Source: Angiostrongylus vasorum (lineage: Eukaryota; Nematoda; Chromadorea; Rhabditida; Metastrongylidae). Taken from it: 64,000 bases of DNA. Below, in pieces: positions 34,301-44,989 of this stretch. The first letter of the stretch is position 1. Each line of letters begins with the position of its first letter. The stretch spans positions 186,001-250,000 of the forward strand of contig JADANN010000309.1 of assembly GCA_018806985.1 (NCBI GenBank), given 5' to 3'. Position numbers and translations under genes: made by a program. A model generated the notes under the pieces. It was not told the DNA's origin, searched no databases, and saw nothing but the letters and a program-made list of their open reading frames with translations.

Positions 34301-36477
34301 TTTCTAATTTTGAATTGCTACGACAACTTTTGGGTGTTGTATGAATGAGAACATATGGAAACTACAAGGTAAACGTTGTATTCCTTCCCCAAGTTATACT
34401 TGCTTACTTGATACTTGATACTTGAACGGCCCATCCTCAGTGGTTGTGCGGGCCCCAGCATAATCACCATCTTTCAGAGATTTGCTGGTTAAGCCATTGT
34501 GGTTCCCTGGAATCATGAGGTCAGCCTGGCCAGTCTGCCCCAGGTCTGCACCATCACAGCCAGTCGCAGCCCTTGTGGATTAGAGGGAGATTTGCCACCA
34601 TGCGACTTTGATAGCAGGACGGTGGTGGATCCTGGTATTGGTTTACTCTTAGCTAGGCTTCCTGATGGAAACGCCGGACTCCTTCTCAGCTTGGTAGACC
34701 CTGCCAAGGGATGAATCCACTGCTATACATCGCAGTCCAACACTCAAGAACAGCTCCCACGCACGATGAGATGGTAAACCGTTGGGAGGCACAACTTATT
34801 CAATCTCATTAAATGTTGACAACAGTATTACTGCATAGAAGACGAGTACTTTTCCCTTATACACAAGAGTTTTATATGGACGAAGAATGTGGGAAGTGTG
34901 CATGGAAAACATGGACCACGGAGAAAAACCGACTTGTAGATTGGAAATCATAATAAAAGGGTGGGACCACAAAAAAACTGCCAGCGTGGCCGGTGTGAGA
35001 TCCATAGGTGTTACAATGAGCGCACCGAAAAATTAGGCGTCTACCACTCCATAAAAAAAAGCGGAATTAGGCACTAGGCAAGAATAATCAAAGTAAGAGT
35101 TCCCAGGATCCACTTTCTATTAACCTCAGCAATGGAATATGAACGCGTCGTTTTCTTGTTCAGCAATTGCCCTTTATTAGCGATGAAGTGAGCGTGGCTA
35201 TTAAACGATGCTTAAGAAGGGCAGGTCTGGAGGAATCGGTAGCGATAGTTGAAATACCACCGGTTACTCTACGTCGTCAGTTAGTTCGTAACCGCCTGTA
35301 TGACCGTCTATGTGAAACATCAAATTGCGTAATTTGCCCTTACGGCAGGGGATGGTGATTGCATGAGTTCAGGTACGATATACCTGATCTCTTGTAATAA
35401 TTGCGGAGATGAATATATTGTCAAAACGGGCAGGCCCTTTGTGTATCCGTATAAAAGAACGCCTAGATGGCAAACGAAAAACTAAGACAAAGTACCCCAT
35501 TAGGCACGTAGGATACAAAAGCATAGCGGAGACGATTTTGAAGTAAAAAGTCAATATCCTTGCACAGGAGACTAAAACACCAGCGCGAAAACTTCTTGAG
35601 GCTTTTTTGGATAAATGCCAAAAACCCTACAATGAATAGCAAGGAGGAATGCCCAGAGGTCACGACTCCGACCTGATCCCGTATGTTCGCATCAATTTCT
35701 GATGTGGGATGGTGCAGTCATCAACCTTATGCGACCATAATCAGCTGTTCTAATCTTCCTCATGGGAAGGCACGTAAAAAGCGGTGAGTTTTTTCGAGAA
35801 GCTGTTGACCATGTAATTACCATAGAGTTTTTCGTCTTTTTGTAAGTGTTATTGAAGCGTTTGGCCTAGTAAATTGTATGTCAGTATACCCTTCCAGGCT
35901 CTGAAGAAGGCGATACTGTCGAAACGTCAGCTACTGTTGTATTGTATTGTGTTTTTCTATGGAAGTAAATGTATGCTGTTTAACAACCTCGCGATTGCTG
36001 AACACGAAAACGACGCAATCAAAGTAAGATCTTCGTGGACAGTGGATGCGATGAAACGAATAGAATGTGCGAAGTGCTGGGATCCATACTTAGACGTAAA
36101 GACTGGTCATAAAATAAAAAAATAAAAAAAATTATAAAGCTAAAAGCTCTCGCCGTTGATCAATCCCTGAAGGATGCGCTGTGCATTCGACTTCATTAAC
36201 AACCACTGGAGATGACTGAATGCATATTTGACCTTTACAATGACTTACGGTGGCCCACCGATGTATGGAGCCAGTGCTGCTATCCTCCCAGACAAGTCTG
36301 GTACCAATTTTCCGCCCCCGAAAGGATGGAATGCTTGGTGGGCCATGGGCGCGGCGATGTGTATTGCAGGGCGCCTCCGACCACTGTGCTACAATGCTTT
36401 ATTTATATATATTATACACACCATATACACTATACACAATACATGTGCATACGAAATAATACACATATATTACATAT

Positions 36478-36522
<45 letters not shown>

Positions 36523-36541
36523 ATACGTATATATTATGTAT

Positions 36542-36594
<53 letters not shown>

Positions 36595-38592
36595 GCCATG
36601 GGTTCCAAAATTTTAGGACTTTATAATGGTAGGACAAGACGACTTTTACTGTGTAGGCAATTATTTGTATATTCTAAAAAGATTTCAGTACTCTTTTACT
36701 TTTTATTGCAGATAATAAAATTTACCACTTAAACACGCTGATTTAAAATTGAACGCAGCCCTTATTTTTTCTTTACACTGCATGACTCCCATAGAGGTCA
36801 CGTCGTCGTGATTGGTTCTGGTCGAGTGTTCTCAAGGCAGCGGTTCTGAGCAGCGTTTTGGCTATAGGCATCGATGGCCACAAACACAGTTTTGTGTAAT
36901 GCAATCACATCTTTCGACGGTGTTAGTGAGAAAACAACTTTCATTCTCTGATGTGGTAAGAGAAGACGCTCAGTGGTACGGGCATGTGCCACAATAGATC
37001 AACATAACATATCATTGGTGAGTTTGCTAACGAATTTCCTTCAACTGTTTACCAATGAGCACTACATAGTTGAACAAGTGAATGACTAGTGTGATACAAC
37101 CACAATGATGCTGAGATATTTGCAAAACCCGCAGGTGTCTGCGATGGGGAACGAACACGCTAATATCTTTTCTGGGGGCTATGACAATGAATGACTCGTC
37201 TTCAGAACGATTGTGGAGCCCCGGCACAATTTTCTAAAAATTAGCACATTGCTGACTTCAGAAGATTTGTTCCGCCGAATTCTCAGGAAGTCCGTGCAAA
37301 GGCGTTCACAGGTCGTTGTCACGAGCAGTTTTCCAGCCCTTAAGGTCACCTTGTGACTTTGGTTTCTTCAAAGAGCATGGTGAATCATGACTCATGGCAC
37401 TAATTTACTTCTGAGCCAATTTCTGAGTGAAAAAAAAGACCCTGCTATAGAATGACCACCTCCTCCACAACAACGTTCAACACCAAGGAATAGACATAAA
37501 CGATGAGTAAGTAAACCATTGGAAGAACAAAATCTATTTAGTAAGGTTCGACAGCATAAAACAAGCAGAGTCATATTGTAAATGTCGGTAGTTATCCCAC
37601 AGAATTCAATTTTACACAGAACGTGTGGTAGTGAACAAATACACCACAAAGCAATATTCCCAATATCAATTTTTCCAAACCTTGGCGTAGAAATTCAAAG
37701 CCTTGATTTACTGATAAGCTTACAGGACGATGCTGGGAAACTTCATTGTGACCAACGTTTCGGTTGCATCGTCTTCTTCAGAGCTCCGATGATTCGAGTC
37801 GAGTGTCCTCAGCAATCGTTCTCCCTGGCAATGCGGATCTTCGTAGTCGCATCGAATCGAAGTGAGTGGAATGGAGAACCGCAGCAATGAGATAGCATCA
37901 TCCCGGCAGAGCCCTCGCATGGAAGACGGTTCTTGCCGTTGAAATGAAGTGAGGTCACTCAGCAGTTCCCCGAAAAAAACTAGTGCTCGTAGTTTCACTG
38001 TTAGCTGGAATTATTCGTTTTCCGAGTGATAATTCTTCCTGAAGTGGTGGGAGTAACATTAGCTACCACTTAGCGAAGAAATTTTTTCAATACGAGCTTG
38101 TCCACAAACAAGGGTTATCGGTTATGTATGCTGAGCTGAAATGGAAGTCGGTGTTGAAAGCCGAGATCTCGTTTACCACTCTTGTGTCTAATCGGTATCT
38201 TATTTATCACATACAGATATTGTGCCAACCGTGGTCCACGAAGATCTATTCCCAATATTTAATAAATTACAAAAAACATTTCCGGACTAATTTTTAAACG
38301 CACATATTGCGCGGCATAGTAAGAAGTGTCGGCCACACAAAACTAGGCGTAGTCGCATGTGTGTCAACAAATGTAAAATAACTGTGCTATGTCAATAACA
38401 ACTCTATAAAATGCTGAAATTATTTGGTTCCCTTTTCCCCATCAACAAAGCAGATCATCTCAACAGATCTCTCCAGAAAGCTTTAAAAGTACCAAGAAAA
38501 ATTTATGAGTGTAATTCAGAAACGCACATGATCTTGAAGACATAGGCCGTGATTGCACCAACGACAACCAGCACCACAAGGCAACGGATCAT
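28329..38592 (-). CDS. Paraoxonase/MEC-6-like gene 2, intact arylesterase
   Basis: Exons in transcript order: 38592-38528, 33500-33430, 32547-32459, 31918-31829, 31549-31377, 30951-30807, 29794-29582, 29378-29301, 28505-28329 (TAA). All phases match, giving 366 residues. Residues 1-21 form a signal anchor (MIRCLVVLVVVGAITAYVF), so the enzyme is probably membrane-bound and lumenal or extracellular. Every PON1 calcium ligand and the His pair are present: Glu50 in GSED, His111 in PHG, His130 in INH, Asn168 in PND, Asn224 in PNG and Asp270-Asn271 in ADN. The disulphide Cys are in GHCRVV and LVHCGI. It is thus a likely calcium-dependent arylesterase or lactonase, related to MEC-6/POML and PON proteins; substrate unknown. 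Intron 1 is 5 kb and filled with repeats. The pair with gene 1 is convergent. Confidence 0.9.
30065..30360 (-). mobile_element. Decayed family A SINE
   Basis: The tail complement aaagggtaaaggattaagct and the end block atgcgctatgtattcg match. The head complement near 30335-30350 (gctactgcgctacaaat) is still visible, while the middle is diverged. Lies between exons of gene 2. Confidence 0.5.
31037..31325 (-). mobile_element. Family A SINE
   Basis: Reverse copy: tail complement aaagggtaaaaaggataaag, core (ataggtctggcaccaatttg), head complement gaccgctgcgctacacgcgc. Lies between exons 5 and 6 of gene 2. Confidence 0.85.
32095..32350 (-). mobile_element. Family B SINE-like element
   Basis: tagtgagatatttgcaaaac, head complement near 32200, gttcactaccacaccatgca, then gcaatcacccaccaatggga and gttaagctataatttata. 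Lies in an intron of gene 2. Confidence 0.75.
32655..33138. mobile_element. Family B foldback element with 12-bp target duplication
   Basis: A minus-oriented family B copy (32655-32930) is joined to a plus-oriented one (32940-33135). The arms of about 150 bp can pair. The perfect direct repeat tgtcagagcata lies on both sides (32643-32654 and 33139-33150), so the double unit inserted as one piece. Lies in intron 2 of gene 2. Confidence 0.85.
34080..35055 (+). repeat. Family F repeat, copy 1, split by a family C insertion
   Basis: 34080-34395 and 34797-35055 align to 52930-53520. Examples are gcgtgtggtctagaagcgtg-like blocks, gtggccaatgaagaggcgaa, then cagagaaaaaccga-like pieces. The family C copy at 34410-34795 sits between them. 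No domain recognised. Confidence 0.65.
34410..34795 (-). repeat. Family C short interspersed repeat, nested in family F
   Basis: The tail complement tacttgatacttgatacttg is at the left. The body is complete to gatgagatggtaaaccgttg at the right. Confidence 0.8.
35160..35700 (+). mobile_element. Penelope-like element remnant with GIY-YIG endonuclease region
   Basis: 35167-35358 encodes PFISDEVSVAIKRCLRRAGL and LVRNRLYDRLCETSNCVICP, the join between reverse transcriptase and endonuclease in Penelope-like proteins. After a frame break comes TIYLISCNNCGDEYIVKTGR, a GIY-YIG core with YIG changed to YIV, then KTPARKLLEAFWI-type sequence. Frame breaks show it is dead. A hammerhead motif follows 200 bases downstream. 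Lies in intron 1 of paraoxonase-like gene 2. Confidence 0.8.
35890..35938 (+). ncRNA. Hammerhead ribozyme motif at Penelope-like 3' end
   Basis: Core CTGAAGA (35901-35907), helix II GGC/GTC, then GAAACGTC (35921-35928). Helix I pairs GGCT with AGCT. It sits downstream of the endonuclease remnant, where the element's terminal repeat should be. Confidence 0.65.
35985..36115 (+). repeat. Family D 3' end fragment
   Basis: gtggatgcgatgaaacgaatag, then gtgctgggatccatacttag and actggtcataaaataaa. Matches the 3' half of the other D copies. Confidence 0.6.
36128..36395 (-). mobile_element. Family A SINE beside a TA microsatellite
   Basis: Reverse copy with core (gacaagtctggtaccaattt) and head complement ggcgcctccgaccactgtgc. 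A long TA tract starts just past the head. Confidence 0.85.
36400..36592. repeat. TA microsatellite
   Basis: Two pure TA runs (about 36481-36513 and 36555-36592) in a TA/CA-rich region. The open frames of poly-Ile-Tyr over it are artefacts. Confidence 0.9.
36780..36985 (-). mobile_element. Possible Penelope-like terminal remnant
   Basis: cgagtgttctcaaggcagcg and ttctgagcagcgttttggct resemble 37795-37830 next to the motif at 37750. Weak. Confidence 0.3.
37100..37195 (-). repeat. Family B fragment
   Basis: aatgatgctgagatatttgc, then caggtgtctgcgatggggaa. Head complement cut short. Confidence 0.6.
37745..37990 (-). mobile_element. Penelope-like terminal remnant
   Basis: A hammerhead-like motif at its left end and a long GC-richer tail resembling the pieces at 36790. 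Confidence 0.4.
37750..37788 (-). ncRNA. Hammerhead ribozyme motif, weak helix I
   Basis: The minus strand reads CTGAAGA (37775-37781 complement), then a loop region, then GAAACGTT (37754-37761 complement). Helix I is poor (AGCT against GGTC). Confidence 0.45.
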
Positions 38593-40389
38593 TTTCGAGG
38601 ATTGTCGAGCGACAAGGTTCTCTGGGTCTTCTCCCGGTAAGGCGTGTCGTCCGTGTTATTCCAATCCCCTCCTGAAACGTGACCGAATCACATTTGAAGA
38701 GTCACTTGAAAAATTCAGCCAGATAAATGCCAAACATAAAACGATGAAGGGTTTTGCTGTACAGATTGCTATAAACAACAGGAAATCCTGGAATTGGTGA
38801 TTTATTTCTAGCTGGGTTTCCTACTTCCTGAAAAATTCACGATTTTCAAGACAGTATGAACTGCTGAAAGGTAAATTCTGCTGTGCATTGCAGTCTGTCA
38901 CTACGGAAAGCATTGAACTGAGGTGGTAAGCTTCCAAAACTCTAACAAATTCACAATAAATATGTCGTCGAATACTCGAAATTTTCTGGATATGTTTAGG
39001 TTTTCAACATCAGCTATTCATTGGATCCCCGTCCACAGAAACGCTACGAATATTTGAACTTTACTCCAACTAGTCGATAACATAGTGTTCTGTTCGGAAG
39101 GATACGGAGTGGAGAGATGGCACTAAGGAGAGCGTGTTGATGAGGCCGACCACAGACGGTAGAAATCAGGAGCACTGGGTCAATCGTCTACGCCGCCACG
39201 ACCTCTGGGCGTTATCAGACCCAAAACTGGTTCCCCAGCTCTGCATGGAGGCACAACTGCCATTGATACTGTCATCTGATAACCACTCGACAGAACTCGT
39301 TGTAATCAATTAGTTCTGTACCATGCATTCGAAATCGCCGAGCAGGATGGGAGAGTTGGCTGAAACAGGGCGCGGGAGCGAACCAAGGATTGCATGTGCA
39401 TTGCAGAACACCTCTATCCACCGCGCTAACAACTAATTGCTCTCATGACTTATCTACTTAATGCCTTGAGGGCGCGAATGGCGCAGTGAGCTTCCATTTA
39501 ATCCAGAAGGACAGCGAATCTATGTCATTACAAGCAGAGAATTGCCTGGCACAGTCATCTAAGGAATCAGAAAACCAGTTCTCAAAAGTCCTTCACAGCC
39601 AGCTACATACCAGTTAAATGACATCTGTGCTTGAACTGGTATGATTCTTCATAAAGTACTCAAGAGACTTCTGATGTATTCAATTATTTCGCCTTTCCAA
39701 AACGCAACAAGGCCTGTCTGGGAAGTTCTCATGTTCTTGTCTTGACTGAATTCACAGAAAGTCCTAAATTTCCTATACAACGTTTAATTAACCATAGTTG
39801 ATAAATGAATGAATTTCCTCTTGTTCAGAGCAGCTTCTTGGATCAAGTATTTACTAAAAGCTAGTTCTCAAAGCCTTCAACATGGATTTTCTTCTGTTTT
39901 GAAAGAGTTGTGATGGAGATATTCAATTTCGACTTTCGCTGACTCTCGGTATGAATAGTCAGTACTTAGCTTATTGATGAGCTCACACGAGAGTGCTATA
40001 AATCTCAGTTATGGCTGCCTCGTCGCTTTCGCGCTCATGAAAGCCTCGACGGTTCGGCACGAGTCGAAGTGGGCATCGGGCTAAACGTTCTTTGTCTTCT
40101 CCACCACGTCCTCAGGGTACTTGCAAACACTGGTTGTTTCTTTATGTTCAGCTCAGGGGCTAAGTGGTACATCACTTGCCGACCTCTACGTACACAGCTG
40201 AGGCATTTGGAGATACCTGGTTTCTTTGACATGAATGGGTTTCGGTAACGAATCTATTCTCCACAAACACCATCTGCTCCAAAATAGACCGCAGACCGAC
40301 TTCTCCACCGGCGCGGTCTAAATCACCCGATGAAATTCGCTGGCGAGTTAGCCATGTTGTTTGTGTGACACAAGGTCGAGTATGTTATT
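38593..40389. other. Upstream flank of paraoxonase-like gene 2, mostly unrecognised
   Basis: 39345-39440 contains, on the minus strand, a tRNA-like stretch (ttagcgcggtggatagaggt, later ttggttcgctcccgcgccc) that is probably a SINE head. 39470-39495 has a family A head fragment (ggcgcgaatggcgcag). The promoter of gene 2 should lie just above 38592, but I see no clear signal. Confidence 0.4.
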
Positions 40390-40940
40390 GATCAAGCAGG
40401 AGTTAGAAACGCCTCCAATCGTGCGTGTCGTTTGCCACAACTGCCGACACTGTCGTTTCGAGCCGTCGCCCTGCTACGCACCCGACGGACCACATCCCGA
40501 AATCACTTGTCCCTCCGGACCAGATTCCAGAGCCACATATCGATGTGGGAACAGCTGCTCAGATCAAGATGTCGATCGATGGGGCATCGACTGTCATGGT
40601 CGCTTATTGGTACGAAAGCTTTCCTTGTCAGGAAGTAGTGGAGAAGAGGGCGATCGGGCCCGGTTGGGCGCAGCGATTTGAATCACGCTCCAATGACTAA
40701 GATTCGCGAGCGTTGGGAATGGCTGCTGGAACGCGCGCAGTGCGAAATGTTATTATCGATTTTTGCGGCTGGCGGACAGGTCGTCGTTCCCTCAGTGCGG
40801 AGGTCGCCTTCGGCAGTTCCACGTTTCATGCAACGGGTGGCTCGTTCATTTACGCATTCCACAACCCTGTCGTTCATCCACAAAGATTCCCTGGCTTATC
40901 ACCAGTCATTGTTCTGCTTGAAGTCTCGAAATCCATAAGA
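40390..40940. other. GC- and CpG-rich block upstream of akirin
   Basis: Overlapping open frames in three plus-strand phases (40361-40681, 40425-40700, 40678-40938) and one minus frame, none with a known domain. It may be a promoter-proximal block of akirin or an exon of an unknown gene. Confidence 0.35.
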
Positions 40941-41390
40941 TTAAACGCTGTGAGTTGGAAAATCGGACTACTTCTGTCCTTCTATGGAGTGTTCTTTTCG
41001 AAAAAAAAGCGGGGGGTTATCAGTGGGCACATCCGTTGGGTGTGATAGCGTTGACAAGACGAGTGGCAAAGCCAGGCCAGATGCAGACCATTCTCGTTGC
41101 TGGCTTTTCTCCTATCCACTCCTAATTGTCGTTTTTCATATTGCATTGCTGTAACAGTAATCGTATAGTCATTGATTTGTGGTAGGCTTCCGAATCATTT
41201 TGTTGCATTCCTTGTGACGGTGAAGATAAGCATTCAGGTATTTCTCTGCTGCAGTTTGATTTCCTCATTGTCTTTCATATGTTGTAAATAGTTAGGTCCA
41301 TTCCCTGGTGTTACTCTCGCGGTGGGCATTCTTAGCAGTTTGTTTCATTCTGCCTAAGTTGAGTTCGTATCTGTCCTTACTTCGTCCTGA

Positions 41391-41396
41391 TTTCAG
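41391..41396 (+). promoter_or_regulatory. Splice acceptor 7 bases before the akirin start, likely trans-splice site
   Basis: cctgatttcag ends at 41396, and the start codon is at 41404. This spacing is typical of spliced-leader addition in nematodes, though an upstream untranslated exon is possible. Confidence 0.55.
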
Positions 41397-41403
41397 AACA
41401 GGA

Positions 41404-43929
41404 ATGGCATGTGGTCTGGCGTTGAAGCGCCCACATGAGTACGACCCGTACTTGGCGGACGAGACGTTCTCCCATGAGGCGAAGCGAGCCCGTCATACAG
41501 CAGCTCACTGCTCACCATTTCGTCCTCAAATGGGTACGATAGCCGCAAGTCTTCCATCTACTAGCAGTTTCGCTCAAGTTGTTAGCAAGGTCTGTGTGTT
41601 CACTACCACTGCTAGTTAATGTTCACTGAATTTGGATTTCTTCGCGATTCATTAAAAAACTAGCTGATAGAAATCGAAACAAAGGATCCGCATGGTGTGG
41701 TGGTGGTCGCGTTAGCCGCCGGAAAGGGTAATAGCTTGTTCGATCCCCACCGCAGGCACCTGCGGTCCGGAGTTTCGCAGATATCTCAGCATCATTATGG
41801 TTAGAACGAAATGCCTGATTAGCTTGTTTCCAGTCAATTATTCTTTCGTTTAACTGTAACGTAGTCGGTTTTGGAAGTTGTTTTGTGCGAGCTGCTCTGT
41901 TCAGTTTGTATGCGACTGATAACTCATCGCTTTTGCAACAGAGATTTCACAGGTGACTAAGGGACCAATCGATTTTTATGATGTTGAAGTCCTTTAGTTT
42001 CTGTGTATGTCATTTCTGTGCAACAACCTTGGTAGGCTTTGTGATTTCTTCAAAGGTTCGTGAAGTTAATCACAGCCACCTATTCCAGACTTCTCAATGT
42101 GGTTCTTGTACCAATTCACTATCATTTTTTTTAAGGACGATTCTCCTTTTGCGGCTGTGGCTGGTAAATGTCAGCTGTCTGAATCACAATTAGACGCTTA
42201 TCTTCGTTCGGAAGTCCGAAATGGCCAGCGCAGGAAGCTGATACCTAGAAGGAACTTTCTGGATGTAAAGATCGAGGATGATGATACTCCACGCAATGAT
42301 TATCGTATACCAAACTCTCCTCCTCAGGTATACTGGTGTTGATTATGCAGTGCTAGAACAGCAGAACAGTTGTATCTACCATACTCGCGTAAAGAGTTGG
42401 GTTCACATTAAGACTAAGGGATATTTTCATCCGTTCTTCATGAGTGCTGTTTTCTGCAGTTTGTGCTGTCTATCGAATTAGGAATTATGTTCCTTTCCTG
42501 GAATGTCTGAAATTGTTTTCGATTGCCTGTTGACTAGCTTTCAATTCTTAAGCTTGTAGTGCCTTGGAAGCCATCAGAGTTCCTATTTATTAATATAAAA
42601 TGTTATTTGGAGTCTATATGTCGAAATCGACAATAATTCCTTAAATTCGACATCTTATTCCTTGCCCTAGCGTCGCAGACTTTTCGTTTTCTGCCTTTAC
42701 TTGGCTTCTTATCAACATTTTCAGTCTGGATCGGATTCAGAAGGTGAGAGCTCTAATATTCCTAAGGATGGAACCAACAATTACCAGGCCCTAGCCGAGA
42801 AGCCTCAGTTCAGTTTAAAGCAGGTACGGATGATTTGTGAACGTCTTCTCAAAGAGCAGGAAATGCGTCTTCGATACGAGTATGAAATAGCCCTGAATCA
42901 GAAACTTGACGGTACGTTAGGTTTTTTTGTGTTAGCTCCTGACTAAAGGGTTCTGAAGTGCTAGGGAGTGTATATTGATGGGATAAAATGCATAGCTTAC
43001 GTAGAAACTAGGAAGGATATCAATTTAGAACCATGGAGACCATATTTAGTTAGGTTTTATTTTGCGTTCAACATGGCGATAAGTTGAAATTATTAGAATC
43101 CTTATAATTTTGGGTTAACCCGATGTTTTCTGACGGAGAATACGAAGGTTGAGGATAATGTTCTTAGAGTGTATATCACTGAATTTCATTTTCAACCCTA
43201 CGAAAACAGCAAAATAATGGGATGGGAGGGGGTGGCTCAGAAAGATTCCGGGAATCTTTAAGTTTCCTTTTTCGGCATCCTTTTACACCAAACCTGTAAG
43301 GTTTTGTTTTCAGCACCGTTTTAGCACTTTTCTATTTGTCTTGTTCAATATCTTTTATAATGCAATGGCAGTATTCCACTTTTGTAGTGTTATAGAGCTT
43401 TTTTTAAAAGGCGCGTGTGGCGCAGTGGTCGGAGGCGCCCTGCATTACACATAGGATCGATCCCCACACCGCAGCCTCACCAAGCCTTCCATCCCTCTGG
43501 GTTCGGCAAATTGGTACCAGACTTGTCTAGGAGGATAGTAGCACTGGCTGGATACATCGGTAGGCCACCGTGAGTCATATTAAAGGGCAAATATGCATTC
43601 AACTACCTTCAACGATACCTAATGAAGGCGAATGCATTGCGCATCCCCTCAGGGATTGATCAACGCCGAGAGCTTTATCCTTTTATCCTTTATAGAGCTC
43701 TTTATTTCAAAATTTACATTTTCTCGAGGAATCGCGCGGTTGTGCTACATCAACCATATTTACGCTGACTATAACTGACCAGCACAAAAGGCAAGATGGA
43801 GAAAACTTTCTAGAAATAGTAATGGTATTCATTTCAGAACAACATGAACAGTACGTCCAATTCGCAAATGAACAGCTGGTATCACAGTATAAGGAACATG
43901 TCTCTGGAGAATTCTCTTACCTTTCTTAA
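41404..43929 (+). CDS. akir-1: Akirin, nuclear co-factor
   Basis: Akirin is a small nuclear protein that links transcription factors to chromatin remodelling, in nematodes needed for innate immune gene expression and chromosome synapsis. Exons 41404-41589, 42136-42327, 42725-42911 and 43838-43929 (TAA) give 218 residues with matching phases. The N-terminus MACGLALKRPHEYDPYL and the basic stretch AKRARH (nuclear signal) are conserved. The middle is a polar disordered linker (DDDTPRNDYRIPNSPPQ, SGSDSEGE). The C-terminal helix FSLKQVRMICERLLKEQEMR and end FSYLS are the conserved part. Introns hold family B (41686) and family A (43410) SINEs. AATAAA is at 44243. DPH6 follows on the same strand. 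Confidence 0.95.
41686..41802 (+). mobile_element. Family B SINE-like element
   Basis: Plus orientation: head ccgcatggtgtggtggtggt, B box gttcgatccccaccgc (a good match to GTTCGANNC), then gtccggagtttcgcagatat. Lies in akirin intron 1. Confidence 0.75.
43410..43689 (+). mobile_element. Family A SINE with 10-bp target duplication
   Basis: The perfect repeat ttatagagct flanks it (43390-43399 and 43690-43699). Full length, in akirin intron 3. Confidence 0.9.
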
Positions 43930-44242
43930 CTTATTGACCCAATTTCGCTCGTCGAAATGGGTGTCTTCTATTGGTATGTTGTATTTGGTTTTGTCATTAA
44001 CGAATCGTTCTACTTTCACGCATATGAATCTTGTTGCCGCCGTCGTTTAGTGTCTTTGAATTCAGGTCAACTGTTTCTTATATGTTTGTGTATAAATCTA
44101 TCTATAGTAGATTTTCGCCTGCTTGGTATGACATCTGAGCCTGCGCCTTCGTAATCTGACAGTTGGGGAAGCCTGCATCTTGATTCTTACCATACTTGTG
44201 ATTTATTTCCTTGTCTCGTCGTATGTAGTATTACGGTACTGC

Positions 44243-44248
44243 AATAAA
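44243..44248 (+). other. akir-1: Poly(A) signal of akirin
   Basis: AATAAA, 314 bases past the stop codon, followed by T-rich sequence. Confidence 0.7.
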
Positions 44249-44384
44249 TATTTTACACGAATGTGATTTATGGCGGTTGTATCGTAAATTCGCTGCTATT
44301 TAACATCGTACACATTGTGATATTAGTAATGGTATTTGTTGTACATAACTGTGAAATTTGTGGGTCTTTGCATAATTGGATAAT

Positions 44385-44795
44385 CATGTGGTAATGTCTG
44401 GATGCTTCGATGGCTCGTCTTCACTGGTTGTGCGGACCCCAGCATAATTTCCACTTTTTTTTTGGAGTTCTACTGGTTTAGCGATTGTGGTTCCATAGAG
44501 TACCGAGGTCACCCTAACCAAATTGTACCCCAGATCGTCACCACCACATGCAGTCGCCGCTCTTGTGGATCAGAGGAGGATTTGCTACCACGTGACTAGT
44601 TTGGTACCGAGACGTTGCTGGATCCTGGTATCGGTCTACTCTTAGCTGAGCTTCTTGGTGGAAATGCCACACTTATCAGCTTGAGAGACCCTGCTGATGG
44701 GATGAATGAATCCCCCTGTATATCGCAGCCGGAGAACACCCAAGAATACCTTCCATCCACGATGACGCGGTGAACCGCTGGGAAGCATGTGGTAA
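44385..44795 (-). repeat. Family C short interspersed repeat between akirin and DPH6
   Basis: tcttcactggttgtgcggac through gatgacgcggtgaaccgctg on the plus strand. Nearly full length. It makes up about half of the space between the two genes. Confidence 0.8.
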
Positions 44796-44961
44796 TACAT
44801 GAATCGAAAATCAGCAAAGAACGAGTTGTGACGGGGGCGATTTACGATGAGACGCAAGGATGTAGGTTTCACTGAATTGGAGTGTAGAGCATGTGGTTGC
44901 GTGCGAGGTTTAAGTTGGGAGCTGGATTAGAGGTATGGAGTGTATTAGGAATGTCCGTTGT

Positions 44962-44972
44962 TATCGTTTTAG
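44962..44972 (+). promoter_or_regulatory. Splice acceptor before DPH6 start, possible spliced-leader site
   Basis: ttatcgttttag ends 17 bases before the ATG at 44990. Fits trans-splicing of a downstream operon gene, but cis-splicing to an unseen exon is not excluded. Confidence 0.5.
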
Positions 44973-44989
44973 TCATACCTAGTCAATAG

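Noticed and set aside
36212..36616. 134- and 121-codon open frames with long Ile-Tyr runs
   Set aside because: They arise from a reverse SINE copy plus a TA microsatellite and have no coding signal.
41308..41403. Upstream in-frame extension of akirin
   Set aside because: The 32 extra codons lie before a strong acceptor at 41396 and do not resemble akirin; the family start MACGLALKRP fits the ATG at 41404.
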